NCBI GenBank assembly: GCA_023404715.1
Contig: JAEYAR010000165.1
Span: 1-16,032 of the forward strand
DNA length: 16,032 bases
Direction: 5' to 3'
Source: Bacillota bacterium
Lineage (GTDB): Bacteria; Bacillota; Clostridia; Christensenellales; Aristaeellaceae
The position numbers were made by a program, and so were the translations under genes. The notes below the pieces were generated by a model. It worked only from the letters and a program-made list of their open reading frames with translations, did not search any database and was not told the DNA's origin. Shown piece by piece: positions 1 through 7,014 of this stretch (positions are counted from its first letter, which is position 1; the number at the start of each line of letters is the position of its first letter).

Positions 1-696
1 GTCACCATCGACGAGAACGGCGTGTACGACTTTGACGACGGCTCCGTGACCGAGAACACCCGCGTAGGCTATCCGGTCGAATACATCCCCAACGCCGCGA
101 TCCCGGGTGTCGGCGGAATCCCCAAGACCGTCATCTTCCTGACGGCGGACGCCTTTGGCGTGCTGCCCCCGGTCTCCAAGCTGAGCAAAGAGGCGGCCAT
201 GTATCACTTCGTGACCGGTTATACCGCGAAGCTGGCCGGCACCGAGCGGGGCGTGACCGAGCCGCAGGCGACATTCTCTACGTGCTTTGGCGCGCCGTTC
301 CTCCCGCGTCCGGCCTCAAAGTATGCCGACATGCTGGGCGAGAAGATCGAAAAGTACGGCACGAACGTCTATCTGGTCAACACCGGTTGGGCGGGCGGCC
401 CCGCAGGCAAGGGCGGCAACCGCATGAAGCTGCCTTATACCCGCGCGATGGTCACCGCTGCGCTCAACGGCGATCTGGAGAAAGCGGAGTTCGTGACCGA
501 CCCGATCTTCAACGTGCAGGTTCCCACCTCTTGCCCGGGCGTGCCTTCCGAGGTGCTGATCCCGCGCGACATGTGGCAGGATAAGGCCGCTTACGACGAG
601 CAGGCAAAGAAGCTGGCCGCGATGTTCGTAAAGAATTTTACCAAATACGAAGGAATGGATCCCGCGATCGTCGCCGCGGGCCCGAAGGCCGAATAA
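1..696 (+). CDS. pckA: Phosphoenolpyruvate carboxykinase (ATP), C-terminal part
   Basis: The reading frame is open from base 1 to a TAA at 694-696, so this is the 3' part of a gene that begins outside the window; about 231 residues of a family usually near 530 are present. The enzyme interconverts oxaloacetate plus ATP with PEP, CO2 and ADP in the cytoplasm (gluconeogenesis or fermentative CO2 fixation). Visible family signatures are the segment FLTADAFGVLPPVSKL, the following YHF-TGYTAKLAGTERG nucleotide/substrate-binding stretch, and the CFGAPFLP and NTGWAGG blocks. The C-terminal tail (TDPIFNVQVPTSCPGVP then IPRDMW) is also typical of the ATP-dependent type rather than the GTP type. A GTG at 22 is in frame but is internal. 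A strong terminator follows 40 bp after the stop. Identification is from recognised conserved motifs; no broken residues were noticed. Confidence 0.97.
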   Translation, partial: VTIDENGVYDFDDGSVTENTRVGYPVEYIPNAAIPGVGGIPKTVIFLTADAFGVLPPVSKLSKEAAMYHFVTGYTAKLAGTERGVTEPQATFSTCFGAPFLPRPASKYADMLGEKIEKYGTNVYLVNTGWAGGPAGKGGNRMKLPYTRAMVTAALNGDLEKAEFVTDPIFNVQVPTSCPGVPSEVLIPRDMWQDKAAYDEQAKKLAAMFVKNFTKYEGMDPAIVAAGPKAE

Positions 697-736
697 TACG
701 CGCCTTTTATACGCCGCCGGATGCGGTGTAAATGTA

Positions 737-780
737 GAAGCGTGGAATCTCCCTGAGCGGGGCGGTTCCACGCTTCTTTT
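737..780 (+). terminator. Intrinsic terminator of pckA
   Basis: A perfect 11-bp stem (GAAGCGTGGAA at 737-747 with TTCCACGCTTC at 766-776) encloses an 18-nt loop and runs straight into TTTT at 777-780. The T run lies on the plus-strand side only, so it terminates pckA. It ends 3 bp before the end of the oppositely oriented LysR gene and may also hinder transcription coming from that side. Confidence 0.9.
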
Positions 781-782
781 CC

Positions 783-1658
783 TTATTCCCGGGTGTTCAT
801 CACCATTTCTCGCAGCGCCCCGAGCGGCCCTGTCAACGCCTTGTCCCGATGCCAGACGACGCGCAGCGGATTTAGCAGCGTCATGCCTTCGAGCGGGACG
901 CGCTCGAGCGCGCCGCTGGCGACCTCGCCATGCAAGAGGCTTTCCGGTAAAACTGTGATGCCCAGACCGGCTTTGGCGGCAGCGATGAGCGCCGATGAAT
1001 TGACGCTGCACCATACGGGGACGGCTGCGTAGCCGGTCAGGTATAGGGCGCTGTCCAGCGCGTCGCGGATGGCGCTGCCCGGCTCGCGTAAAAGCAGGCG
1101 TTCGCCGCAAAGGGCCCGGGCGGTCAGCGGTGGGGACGGCAGAGGGTATGCAGGCGCACACGCCGCGAGCAATGCATAAGCGCCAAACGATGCGCTGGCC
1201 AGCGGCGCCCCGGGCTCCGCCCCTTCGACCAAGGCGATGTCCGCCTCGCCTTGCCGCAGCACTTCCAGCGCCTGGGAGGCGCGGACGACCTGCACCTGCG
1301 CGCTGACGCCCGGATGTTCGGCATAAAAGCGGCGAAGGAGGTTTGGCAAGTAAAACGTGGCGATCGTGATGCTCGAGACGATGCGGATGGGGGCGCGCAT
1401 TTGCAGGCTGCCGATACGCTCCTCCAGCGCGCGGCACGAGGCGAGGACGGGCTGCGCCTCTTCGAGCAGCTGGCGTCCGCTGTGGGTCAACTGCACGCCC
1501 CGAGGCAGACGGTCGAACAGCAGCGTGCCCGCCTGCGCCTCGAGCTCGCGCACCGCATGGGAAACGGCGGACTGTGTGATGTATAGGCGCTCAGCCGCAC
1601 GGCGAAAGCTGCCTGTCTGCGCGATGGCGTAAAAGATCTCCAGATGACGGAACGTCAT
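783..1658 (-). CDS. LysR family transcriptional regulator
   Basis: A 291-residue protein of standard LysR length. Residues 1-60 form the winged helix-turn-helix (MTFRHLEIFYAIAQTGSFRR, then AAERLYITQSAVSHAVRELE, then LFDR), matching the LysR HTH signature. The remainder is a two-lobed periplasmic-binding-like effector domain, beginning near PIRIVSSITIATFYLP and including GEADIALVEG and AGLGITVLPESLL. The ATG at 1656-1658 is preceded on the minus strand by AAGGGAGG, a strong ribosome site. It is transcribed divergently from the chromate transporter pair, with overlapping promoters and a palindrome between them, so the inference is that it controls that operon and itself. The effector is unknown; LysR proteins often sense small anions or metabolites. 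Family assignment is secure, target assignment rests on context. Confidence 0.95.
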   Translation of the reverse strand: MTFRHLEIFYAIAQTGSFRRAAERLYITQSAVSHAVRELEAQAGTLLFDRLPRGVQLTHSGRQLLEEAQPVLASCRALEERIGSLQMRAPIRIVSSITIATFYLPNLLRRFYAEHPGVSAQVQVVRASQALEVLRQGEADIALVEGAEPGAPLASASFGAYALLAACAPAYPLPSPPLTARALCGERLLLREPGSAIRDALDSALYLTGYAAVPVWCSVNSSALIAAAKAGLGITVLPESLLHGEVASGALERVPLEGMTLLNPLRVVWHRDKALTGPLGALREMVMNTRE

Positions 1659-1700
1659 AACAGGCCTCCCTTTCGATAATACATGAATAAAATGAATCGG

Positions 1701-1720
1701 AACGATAAAATTATAGCGTT
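1701..1720. promoter_or_regulatory. Palindromic operator candidate for the LysR regulator
   Basis: AACGATA (1701-1707), six bases, then TAGCGTT (1714-1720): the 7-bp arms match in six of seven positions. The site covers the -10 and start region of the LysR promoter and abuts the -35 of the divergent operon, exactly where LysR proteins bind to repress themselves and activate a divergent target. Assignment to this regulator is by position only. Confidence 0.5.
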
Positions 1721-1738
1721 TTACAGATCGGTTTTCAA
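1710..1738 (-). promoter_or_regulatory. Promoter of the LysR gene
   Basis: Read on the minus strand, TTGAAA (complement of 1733-1738) is separated by exactly 17 bp from a perfect TATAAT (complement of 1710-1715). The predicted start is near 1703, giving a leader of roughly 45 nt. It overlaps the opposing chromate-transporter promoter almost completely. Confidence 0.75.
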
Positions 1739-1748
1739 GCGTTATAAT
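1720..1748 (+). promoter_or_regulatory. Promoter of the chromate transporter operon
   Basis: TTTACA (1720-1725), a 17-bp spacer and a perfect TATAAT (1743-1748) make a near-consensus sigma-A promoter. The start would be near 1755, about 34 nt before the ATG at 1789. Confidence 0.8.
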
Positions 1749-1788
1749 GGACCTATCTGATTGAGAAAATGGTTCGGGGAGGAAAACT

Positions 1789-2352
1789 ATGCGCGATCAT
1801 CTGAGGCTTTATGGATGGCTTTTTGGCGTTCACCTGTGGATCAGCACCTTTACATTCGGCGGCGGCTATGTCGTTGTGCCGATGGTACGCAGGGCGTTTG
1901 TCAATCAAAAGGGATTATTCACAGAAGAGGAACTGATGGAAATGGCGGCGGTCGCCCAGTCCACCCCTGGGGCGATTGCCGTCAACCTGGCGGCGTTGAC
2001 AGGTGACCGCGTCGCCGGTTTGCCGGGGGTATGGATCAGCGGCTTTGCATCCGTGCTTCCGCCGCTCGTCCTCCTATCCGCCATCTCTACGGGATATGAC
2101 GCCTTTGCGGCGAACGCCCTCGTCGCGGCGGTACTTAAGGGAATGCAGGCGGGCGTTGCGGCGCTGATCGTGGATCTGGTGGCGGATATGACGCGGATGA
2201 TTCTAAAGGAGCGTTCCTTGTTTTATACGCTGATGATGCCCGCCGCTTTTCTGCTGTGCATGTTGCACATGCAGGTTGCGTTGATCCTACTGGGCTGCTG
2301 TGCGTTATGCATCTTGCGCGTATGGCGCAGGCGCGGACGGGAGGGCGCATGA
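1789..2352 (+). CDS. Chromate transporter, short-chain subunit 1
   Basis: A 187-residue integral membrane protein of the CHR (chromate ion transporter) family, one half of a two-gene short-chain transporter. The FGGGYVVVP motif near residue 23 and the STPGAIAVNLAALTGDRVAG motif near residues 58-77 are the two hallmark CHR repeats. Several hydrophobic segments follow and the C-terminus is basic (RVWRRRGREG). The start is an ATG with GGGGAGG six bases upstream (1776-1782). It overlaps the next gene by a few bases, so the two are translated together. In the Bacillus YwrA/YwrB type, both halves are needed for chromate export. The real substrate here could be chromate, sulfate or another oxyanion. 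Confidence 0.93.
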   Translation: MRDHLRLYGWLFGVHLWISTFTFGGGYVVVPMVRRAFVNQKGLFTEEELMEMAAVAQSTPGAIAVNLAALTGDRVAGLPGVWISGFASVLPPLVLLSAISTGYDAFAANALVAAVLKGMQAGVAALIVDLVADMTRMILKERSLFYTLMMPAAFLLCMLHMQVALILLGCCALCILRVWRRRGREGA

Positions 2353-2909
2353 TGAACGCAATAATGAGGCTGTTCGGCGTGTTCTTTCAAATCGGGTTAT
2401 TCAGCATCGGCGGGGGATATGCGATCATACCGCTCATATCGGAGATGGTCGTCGGACGCCTCGGTTGGGTGACGCAAAATGTCTATACGGACATCATTAC
2501 GATATCGCAGATGACACCGGGTCCTCTGGCGGTCAACACCTCGACGTTCGTAGGGCTGCAGGTAGCGGGCTTGCCGGGGGCTGCCGCCGCGACGCTCGGG
2601 TGCGTCCTACCCGGTATCTGTATCGCGGTCTTTCTTCATCGCTTTTTCCAAAAATACCGGGCGTCTCATTACGTGCTCGAGGTGCTCGGCGGGCTCAAGG
2701 CCGCCTCGCTTGGGCTGATCGGCTCTGCGGCGCTCACGCTCCTACTCCTCGCCTTCACAGGCGAGACGGAGCTTGCTCTCGTATCGGGGGTGGATGGGGC
2801 GGCTGTGCTGGTGTTTGGCGCAGCGCTCTTCTTCTTGCGCAAATTCAGGGTGAATCCGATTTTCATCATGCTGGCCTCCGGCATAGCAGGCATCTTTTTA
2901 TACGGATAA
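2349..2909 (+). CDS. Chromate transporter, short-chain subunit 2
   Basis: The second CHR-family half-transporter, about 186 residues, homologous to the preceding gene: IGLFSIGGGYAIIPLI near residues 14-30 and MTPGPLAVNTSTFVG near residues 55-70 are the paired CHR motifs. The start region is ATGATG at 2349-2354, overlapping the upstream TGA (2350-2352). GGGAGG at 2339-2344 sits 4 bases from the first ATG and 7 from the second, so the second ATG (2352) is equally possible; this changes the protein by one residue. The overlap implies translational coupling and equal amounts of both subunits. No terminator follows it before the next promoter at about 2946. Confidence 0.93.
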   Translation: MMNAIMRLFGVFFQIGLFSIGGGYAIIPLISEMVVGRLGWVTQNVYTDIITISQMTPGPLAVNTSTFVGLQVAGLPGAAAATLGCVLPGICIAVFLHRFFQKYRASHYVLEVLGGLKAASLGLIGSAALTLLLLAFTGETELALVSGVDGAAVLVFGAALFFLRKFRVNPIFIMLASGIAGIFLYG

Positions 2910-2945
2910 GCCGATCGTTTGGGGCCGGATGTGTGGTTTTCTTCT

Positions 2946-2973
2946 TTGCGGAGCGCCAGCTTTATGGTATAAT
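2946..2973 (+). promoter_or_regulatory. Extended -10 promoter of the MATE gene
   Basis: A perfect TATAAT at 2968-2973 is preceded by TGG, giving an extended -10 (TGGTATAAT). The -35 (TTGCGG at 2946-2951, 16-bp spacer) is poor, which is usual for extended -10 promoters. The start would be near 2980, leaving a 5' leader of about 105 nt. Confidence 0.65.
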
Positions 2974-2979
2974 GAAATA

Positions 2980-3085
2980 ACTTTCGCGTAGAAGGAAGAG
3001 GTTCACCGGCGTAGACCGGTTCGTCCGCCGGCGATCGCCCAAGGAGGGGCAGGACTTCGATAAAAACCGCATGCAGGAGGAAAAT
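2980..3085 (+). ncRNA. Structured 5' leader of the MATE gene, possible cis-regulatory RNA
   Basis: The leader holds several GC-rich pairings that cannot all form together: ACCGG (3005-3009) with CCGGT (3016-3020), or CCGGCG (3006-3011) with CGCCGG (3026-3031). GCCC (3037-3040) can also pair with GGGC (3047-3050), placing AAGGAG in the loop. Mutually exclusive stems before an efflux gene suggest a switch, but no T run follows and no anti-Shine-Dalgarno stem is obvious. MATE genes in Clostridia are known to be controlled by guanidine riboswitches (classes I and IV). No consensus could be matched by eye, so the class is open. Confidence 0.3.
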
Positions 3086-4471
3086 ATGCAGATCGCTCGT
3101 GATGTGCGTAAACACAAGTCGTTTTACATGGGCGCGACGGCGATTATGCTGCCGGTCATCGCCCAGCAGCTGATTTCCGCGCTCTTTAACTTTGTCGATA
3201 ACTTTATGGTCGGCCAGCTCGGCGCGTCATCGCTCGCGGGCGTATCGGTCGCCAATAAACCGTATACCGTGTTTATGTGCCTGTTTTTTGGCTTCACGGG
3301 CGCTGGTGGCATGCTGATTGCCCAGTATTACGGCGCGCGCGAACGCAGGACGATGCAGCAGCTCTTCGGCTTGCAGATCGTAGGCGCGCTCGTCATCGGC
3401 ACGGTATTTTTTTTCGTGCTGCACTTTTTTCCCCATGTCATCATGGGCGCATTCGTAACGGATCCCGATACGATGCGGGCGGGCCTCGACTACCTGTCGA
3501 TGATCAAGTATAGCTATATCCCGACCGCGATATCGTTGACCTGTATGCATTCGCTGCGCGCGCTGGGCAAGAACCGCATGCCGATGGTCGCCGGTTTCGT
3601 GACGATGTTGGTGAACATCGCCCTCAACAGCCTGCTGATCTTCGGCCTGTGCGGCTTCCCACGCATGGGCGAGCGCGGCGCCGCGCTCGCGACGCTCATC
3701 GCCCGTACGGTAGAGATGCTCTTTTATCTGTATGTACTTAAAAAGGAGCGCACCCCTTTTACGCTTGACATCGGCTGCTTTCGAAAGCTGCCGCGCCCCG
3801 TGCTGGCCATGTTTGCGCGCAAGGGCTTTCCGCTGACCATGAACGAGGTGCTTTGGACGAGCGGGCAGATGATCTTTTTCTGGACCTATGCGCGCGTTCA
3901 GGAATATGCGCTTCCCGCGATCTCCTTGCTGGATCAGACGACGACCATCGTCTACGTGTTGACGGCAGGCATGTCCTCCGCGTCGGCCTCCATCATCGGC
4001 CAGACGCTCGGCGCCGGGCAAATTGAAGAGGCGAAAGAAAAAGCGAACCGGCTGCTCCGATTGGCCGGCATGTTGGCCGGTGCCTGTCTCATGCTTGGAA
4101 TGGGCCTCTCCTTCGTCGTGCCCGCGATGTATGCAAACCTTGCGCAGGATTTGCGTACCATGGCCACACAGTTGATCCTCGTGCAATCGGTGCTCGTCGT
4201 CCCCAACGCGCTGTACGCGACGATCTTCGCCGTACTGCGCGCGGGAGGCGATACGCGCTCGGCGGTGCTGCTCGATTCAGGGTATATGTGGATGGCGGTC
4301 GTTCCCGCATCGCTGCTGTGCGCCTTCCTGCTGCCCGCTATAGGGCGCGCAGACGTACGCATCGCCTTTGTTACCGTACAGGTGCTGATGAACCTCAAGG
4401 TATTCTGGGCGCTGGCGATCATTCGGCGCGGTAAGTGGGCGCGCAACATGACGATTGGCGCACAGGCATGA
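3086..4471 (+). CDS. MATE family multidrug/Na+ antiporter-type efflux protein
   Basis: A 461-residue polytopic protein, the usual length of NorM/MepA-type MATE exporters, with about twelve hydrophobic segments in two homologous halves. Typical elements are the N-terminal PVIAQQLISALFNFVDNFMV, then SLAGVSVANKPYT, and the equivalent second-half stretch GFPLTMNEVLWTSGQMIFFW followed by MSSASASIIGQTLGAGQ. MATE proteins export cationic drugs, guanidinium-like compounds or metabolites using an H+ or Na+ gradient. AGGAGG at 3075-3080 sits five bases before the ATG at 3086; an in-frame ATG at 3071 lies upstream of that ribosome site and is less likely. It has its own promoter and a structured leader. 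The next gene starts 45 bp later with no terminator between, so the two are probably co-transcribed. Confidence 0.93.
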   Translation: MQIARDVRKHKSFYMGATAIMLPVIAQQLISALFNFVDNFMVGQLGASSLAGVSVANKPYTVFMCLFFGFTGAGGMLIAQYYGARERRTMQQLFGLQIVGALVIGTVFFFVLHFFPHVIMGAFVTDPDTMRAGLDYLSMIKYSYIPTAISLTCMHSLRALGKNRMPMVAGFVTMLVNIALNSLLIFGLCGFPRMGERGAALATLIARTVEMLFYLYVLKKERTPFTLDIGCFRKLPRPVLAMFARKGFPLTMNEVLWTSGQMIFFWTYARVQEYALPAISLLDQTTTIVYVLTAGMSSASASIIGQTLGAGQIEEAKEKANRLLRLAGMLAGACLMLGMGLSFVVPAMYANLAQDLRTMATQLILVQSVLVVPNALYATIFAVLRAGGDTRSAVLLDSGYMWMAVVPASLLCAFLLPAIGRADVRIAFVTVQVLMNLKVFWALAIIRRGKWARNMTIGAQA

Positions 4472-4516
4472 TACACTACATGTCCTGAACATCCGTTAGC
4501 ATGGAGGAGATAGACG

Positions 4517-6247
4517 GTGCTTTCTGTGATATCCGCGCTCGTTTTATGTGCCCTGCTTTTGCTGGCCTGCAGCGCTCGCGCCTGCGCGCGTATTAACGCC
4601 TGTGCGCCGCTGGCGCGGGCGGGCGATGTGCTTGCGGACGTGGCGCACAGGCGTTACCGGTTGCTTTTTGTGCTGATCTTTGCCTTTGGCGTGGGCGTCC
4701 GTCTCTTTCGCTTCGGCATGCTGCCGCGCGGCGTCAACCAGGATGGCGCGTGGGCGGCGGTGGAGGCGCTCTGCCTCTTGCGCGACGGCACGGATCATCT
4801 GGGCGTCTCGCTGCCGACCTATTTCGGCGTGTGGGATCACGCGCAGATGAGCACGCTATACTCGTATCTGCTCGTGCCGTTCATCGCGCTCTTCGGCCTT
4901 ACGCGCATCACGATGCGCATGCCCATGCTGCTCGTCTCCATCGCCGCTATGCCGCTGTTTTACGCCCTGGCCAAGCGGGTCGCGGGACGGACGTATGCGC
5001 TGATCGCCCTGCTATTCCTGGCGATCTGCCCGTGGCATATCATCCAAAGCCGATGGGCGCTGGAGGCCAATCTCTTTCCGCATGTGCTGTTGCTGGGCAT
5101 GTACCTGCTGTCAAAGGGCTGCGATCGAAAGGGCTTTTTGTATGCGGCCATGCCCGTGTTGGGCCTTTGCGTGTACGCCTACGGCGTGGCGGCCTACATC
5201 GTGCCGTTTATCCTTCTGCTCTGTGCCGTGCTGTTTGTGCGCGCGGGTAAGGCGAGCGTGCGCCAGATCGTCGTGTGCGCGCTCATCTATCTGGCGGTTT
5301 CGGGACCGTTTTATATGACCATGGCGATCAACGCCTTCGGGTGGGATACGATGCATTTGGGTCCCTTCACGATGCCTGCGTTCCCGGAGTCTGAGCGCGC
5401 AAACGATTTGACATTTACGCAGGAGAACCCGGTGCAGGCGATGCTCGGCGGCCTCGTATCTGTGCTGCGCGCCACGCTTTTGCAGACGTATCTGCCTGCG
5501 GATCAGCCTAATGTCGTGCCTGCCTATCGGACGCTCTACGCGTGCTCTCCGGTGCTGCTGGCCGCGGGGATTCTTCTCGTCGCGCAGGCGCGCCGTCGGG
5601 AACACCGCGGGACGCTGGAGTTAAAGGCAATGGCGTTGAACGAGGGGATCGTGCTCGCCTGGACCTGTACAATGGTTTTTTACGGGGCGTTGACCACACT
5701 GACGAACACGAACCGTGCAAACGCGTTTTTTTATCCGCTGATCCTATGCCTGGCGTACGCGATATATTGGATCGTTCGCCGTGTTCGCCCCTTCGCCTTG
5801 ATACTGGCTGTGGTTTATGCTCTGTCGTTTGCAGGGTTTTCCAATACTTATTATCGAGATAGCACATATACACGCGAATGTGCACACTGGTTTTATGATG
5901 GCCTTTATGACGCGCTGCGCCATGCGCGCGCTATGCCGGCAGAGCGTTACTATTGCACGTTGCATATTAACAATGCGGAACCGCGCAATGTGATGGAAGG
6001 CCAGGTCATGCTCGCGCACGAGATCGACGCGGCACAGCGGGCCGGCGAAAGGCCGATCCTCGGGGCGGACGGAGAGGAATACATCTACCAAGAGCGCTAC
6101 GCGTATGTGGACATGCGAACGCTTGAGATCGACCCGAGCGAGCCGGCCGTGTATATCGTCGAGGAATACGAGATGGAGTTGTTCGACCCGGCATATTTTG
6201 AGATCCGTCCCTTCAGCTATTATGCTGTCGTCTGGCCCAGGACATGA
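4517..6247 (+). CDS. PMT/ArnT-like (GT39/GT83-type) membrane glycosyltransferase
   Basis: A 576-residue GT-C fold type protein with a dozen or so hydrophobic segments and a soluble C-terminal region from about residue 455 onward. After the second hydrophobic segment comes RGVNQDGAWAAVEALCLLRD (around residues 72-91), whose Asp matches the position of the catalytic Asp in the first extracellular loop of lipid-phosphate-sugar-dependent transferases. The CPWHIIQSRWALEAN and GLCVYAYGVAAYIVPF stretches are also typical of this superfamily. Such enzymes move a sugar from a polyprenyl-phosphate donor to a surface acceptor; donor and acceptor cannot be told from the sequence. The start is GTG at 4517, chosen because GGAGGAG lies seven bases upstream. 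It follows the MATE gene by 45 bp and is closed by a terminator at 6364-6395. Confidence 0.8.
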   Translation: MLSVISALVLCALLLLACSARACARINACAPLARAGDVLADVAHRRYRLLFVLIFAFGVGVRLFRFGMLPRGVNQDGAWAAVEALCLLRDGTDHLGVSLPTYFGVWDHAQMSTLYSYLLVPFIALFGLTRITMRMPMLLVSIAAMPLFYALAKRVAGRTYALIALLFLAICPWHIIQSRWALEANLFPHVLLLGMYLLSKGCDRKGFLYAAMPVLGLCVYAYGVAAYIVPFILLLCAVLFVRAGKASVRQIVVCALIYLAVSGPFYMTMAINAFGWDTMHLGPFTMPAFPESERANDLTFTQENPVQAMLGGLVSVLRATLLQTYLPADQPNVVPAYRTLYACSPVLLAAGILLVAQARRREHRGTLELKAMALNEGIVLAWTCTMVFYGALTTLTNTNRANAFFYPLILCLAYAIYWIVRRVRPFALILAVVYALSFAGFSNTYYRDSTYTRECAHWFYDGLYDALRHARAMPAERYYCTLHINNAEPRNVMEGQVMLAHEIDAAQRAGERPILGADGEEYIYQERYAYVDMRTLEIDPSEPAVYIVEEYEMELFDPAYFEIRPFSYYAVVWPRT

Positions 6248-6363
6248 CGAGCCGTCGCCGCCGTGGATGCTCGGTCTTTTCTGAAGCTTACAAGGATTAG
6301 ACTACAGAAAGTGCAACGGTGAGTTGCCTAATATATAACATTTATATTTCAATACCGCAAAGG

Positions 6364-6395
6364 CACCGTGGATCTGTGAACCGCGGTGTTTTTTT
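6364..6395 (+). terminator. Intrinsic terminator after the glycosyltransferase gene
   Basis: CACCGTGG (6364-6371) pairs with CCGCGGTG (6381-6388) as an 8-bp stem with one G-U pair and a 9-nt loop, directly followed by seven T (6389-6395). It lies 117 bp after the stop of the glycosyltransferase gene and closes the MATE/glycosyltransferase unit. Confidence 0.85.
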
Positions 6396-6454
6396 GTTTG
6401 TCACCGGTATTTGGGATTGATCCGTATGTCTGGGTCTACACACTATTATTCCCA

Positions 6455-6483
6455 TTGACTTGATCGAACGCATTTTTTAAAAT
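6455..6483 (+). promoter_or_regulatory. Promoter of the DUF2318/HMA-SafE operon
   Basis: TTGACT (6455-6460), a spacer of exactly 17 bp, and TAAAAT (6478-6483) form a strong sigma-A-type promoter. Transcription would start near 6490, about 30 nt before the ATG at 6520. Confidence 0.75.
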
Positions 6484-6492
6484 GATATCATT
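6481..6492. promoter_or_regulatory. Perfect 12-bp palindrome, operator candidate
   Basis: AATGATATCATT is perfectly self-complementary. It overlaps the last three bases of the -10 and the expected transcription start, a classic place for a repressor. The ATGAT half-site is reminiscent of Fur-type boxes and the downstream genes handle metals, so a metal-responsive repressor is a reasonable guess. The regulator itself is not in this window. Confidence 0.5.
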
Positions 6493-6519
6493 CGACGGAT
6501 CATAAGGAGAGATGAGGAT

Positions 6520-7014
6520 ATGACCCAAAAGCGAATGATTGTAGGCTTGTTGACCGCTTGCCTCGCCATGGTGCTATCAGCTTGCGCAAAGAAGCCGGAC
6601 GATGCTGCCCGAGGCGCCTTGTCCGAAGGCAAGATCGCGCAGGCGACGCCAAACGGATTGATCCTTTCGACCGAGAAGCTGTCGGAAACGCCTCGGTTCA
6701 TCGACTACGAGGCGCAGGGAACGGCAATGCAGCTCATCGCGCTTAAGGATGACGACGGCACGGTGCGCGTGGCATATAACACATGCCAGATCTGTGCCGG
6801 CTCGCCTTACGCGTACTTTGAATGGGAGAATAACCAACTGGCTTGCCGCAATTGCGGCAATACGTTTGCGTTGAGCGCTGTGGGCAGAGCGCGGGGCGGC
6901 TGCAATCCCTGGCCGCTTACGGACTATGAGACCGATGGAGATAGCCTGACCGTCGCGGAAGAAACGCTGACGCAGATGGCGCCCGCATTTCGAAATTGGA
7001 AGGTGTTTTCGTGA
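6520..7014 (+). CDS. DUF2318 Fe-S/metal-binding lipoprotein
   Basis: A 164-residue protein with a lipoprotein signal peptide: basic start, hydrophobic core, and lipobox LSAC with the lipidated Cys at 22. The mature part ends in a DUF2318 (Fe-S-membrane-type) domain with five cysteines: TCQIC (Cys89, Cys92), ACRNC (Cys109, Cys112) and GGCNPWPL (Cys128). The conserved AYNTCQICAGSPY and CNPWPL blocks are clear family marks. The domain is commonly found beside iron or copper transport genes, suggesting it receives or passes metal or electrons at the outer face of the membrane. AAGGAG lies ten bases before the ATG. Its TGA overlaps the GTG of the next gene (GTGA), so the two are coupled. Fe-S binding is family knowledge; the bound metal here is inferred. 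Confidence 0.88.
   Translation: MTQKRMIVGLLTACLAMVLSACAKKPDDAARGALSEGKIAQATPNGLILSTEKLSETPRFIDYEAQGTAMQLIALKDDDGTVRVAYNTCQICAGSPYAYFEWENNQLACRNCGNTFALSAVGRARGGCNPWPLTDYETDGDSLTVAEETLTQMAPAFRNWKVFS

Larger units (their letters stand above)
6248..6519. other. Intergenic region between the glycosyltransferase and the DUF2318 gene
   Basis: No coding frame is supported in these 272 bp. It holds a small hairpin (GCAAC 6313-6317, GTTGC 6323-6327), an AT-rich stretch (about 6330-6352), the terminator at 6364-6395, and then the promoter and palindrome of the following operon. Confidence 0.6.

Noticed and set aside
316..1437. Long minus-strand open frame (373 codons) across pckA and the LysR gene
   Set aside because: It is antisense to pckA and out of frame with the LysR gene, crosses the terminator, is rich in Arg/Ala/His as GC-rich shadow frames are, and shows no domain.
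2980..3085. Confident call of a guanidine riboswitch before the MATE gene
   Set aside because: The context fits, but conserved nucleotides of the known classes could not be matched by eye and there is no terminator, so only a generic leader RNA is reported.
3227..4186. Minus-strand open frame opposite the MATE gene
   Set aside because: Its composition (His, Arg, Gln, Glu rich, low hydrophobic) is that of an antisense shadow of a GC-rich membrane-protein gene; the plus-strand MATE gene is unambiguous.
6246..6280. Second terminator just after the glycosyltransferase stop (CGAGC...GCTCG then GTCTTTT)
   Set aside because: Only a 5-bp stem with a 16-base loop and a short T run; the terminator at 6364-6395 is far better.
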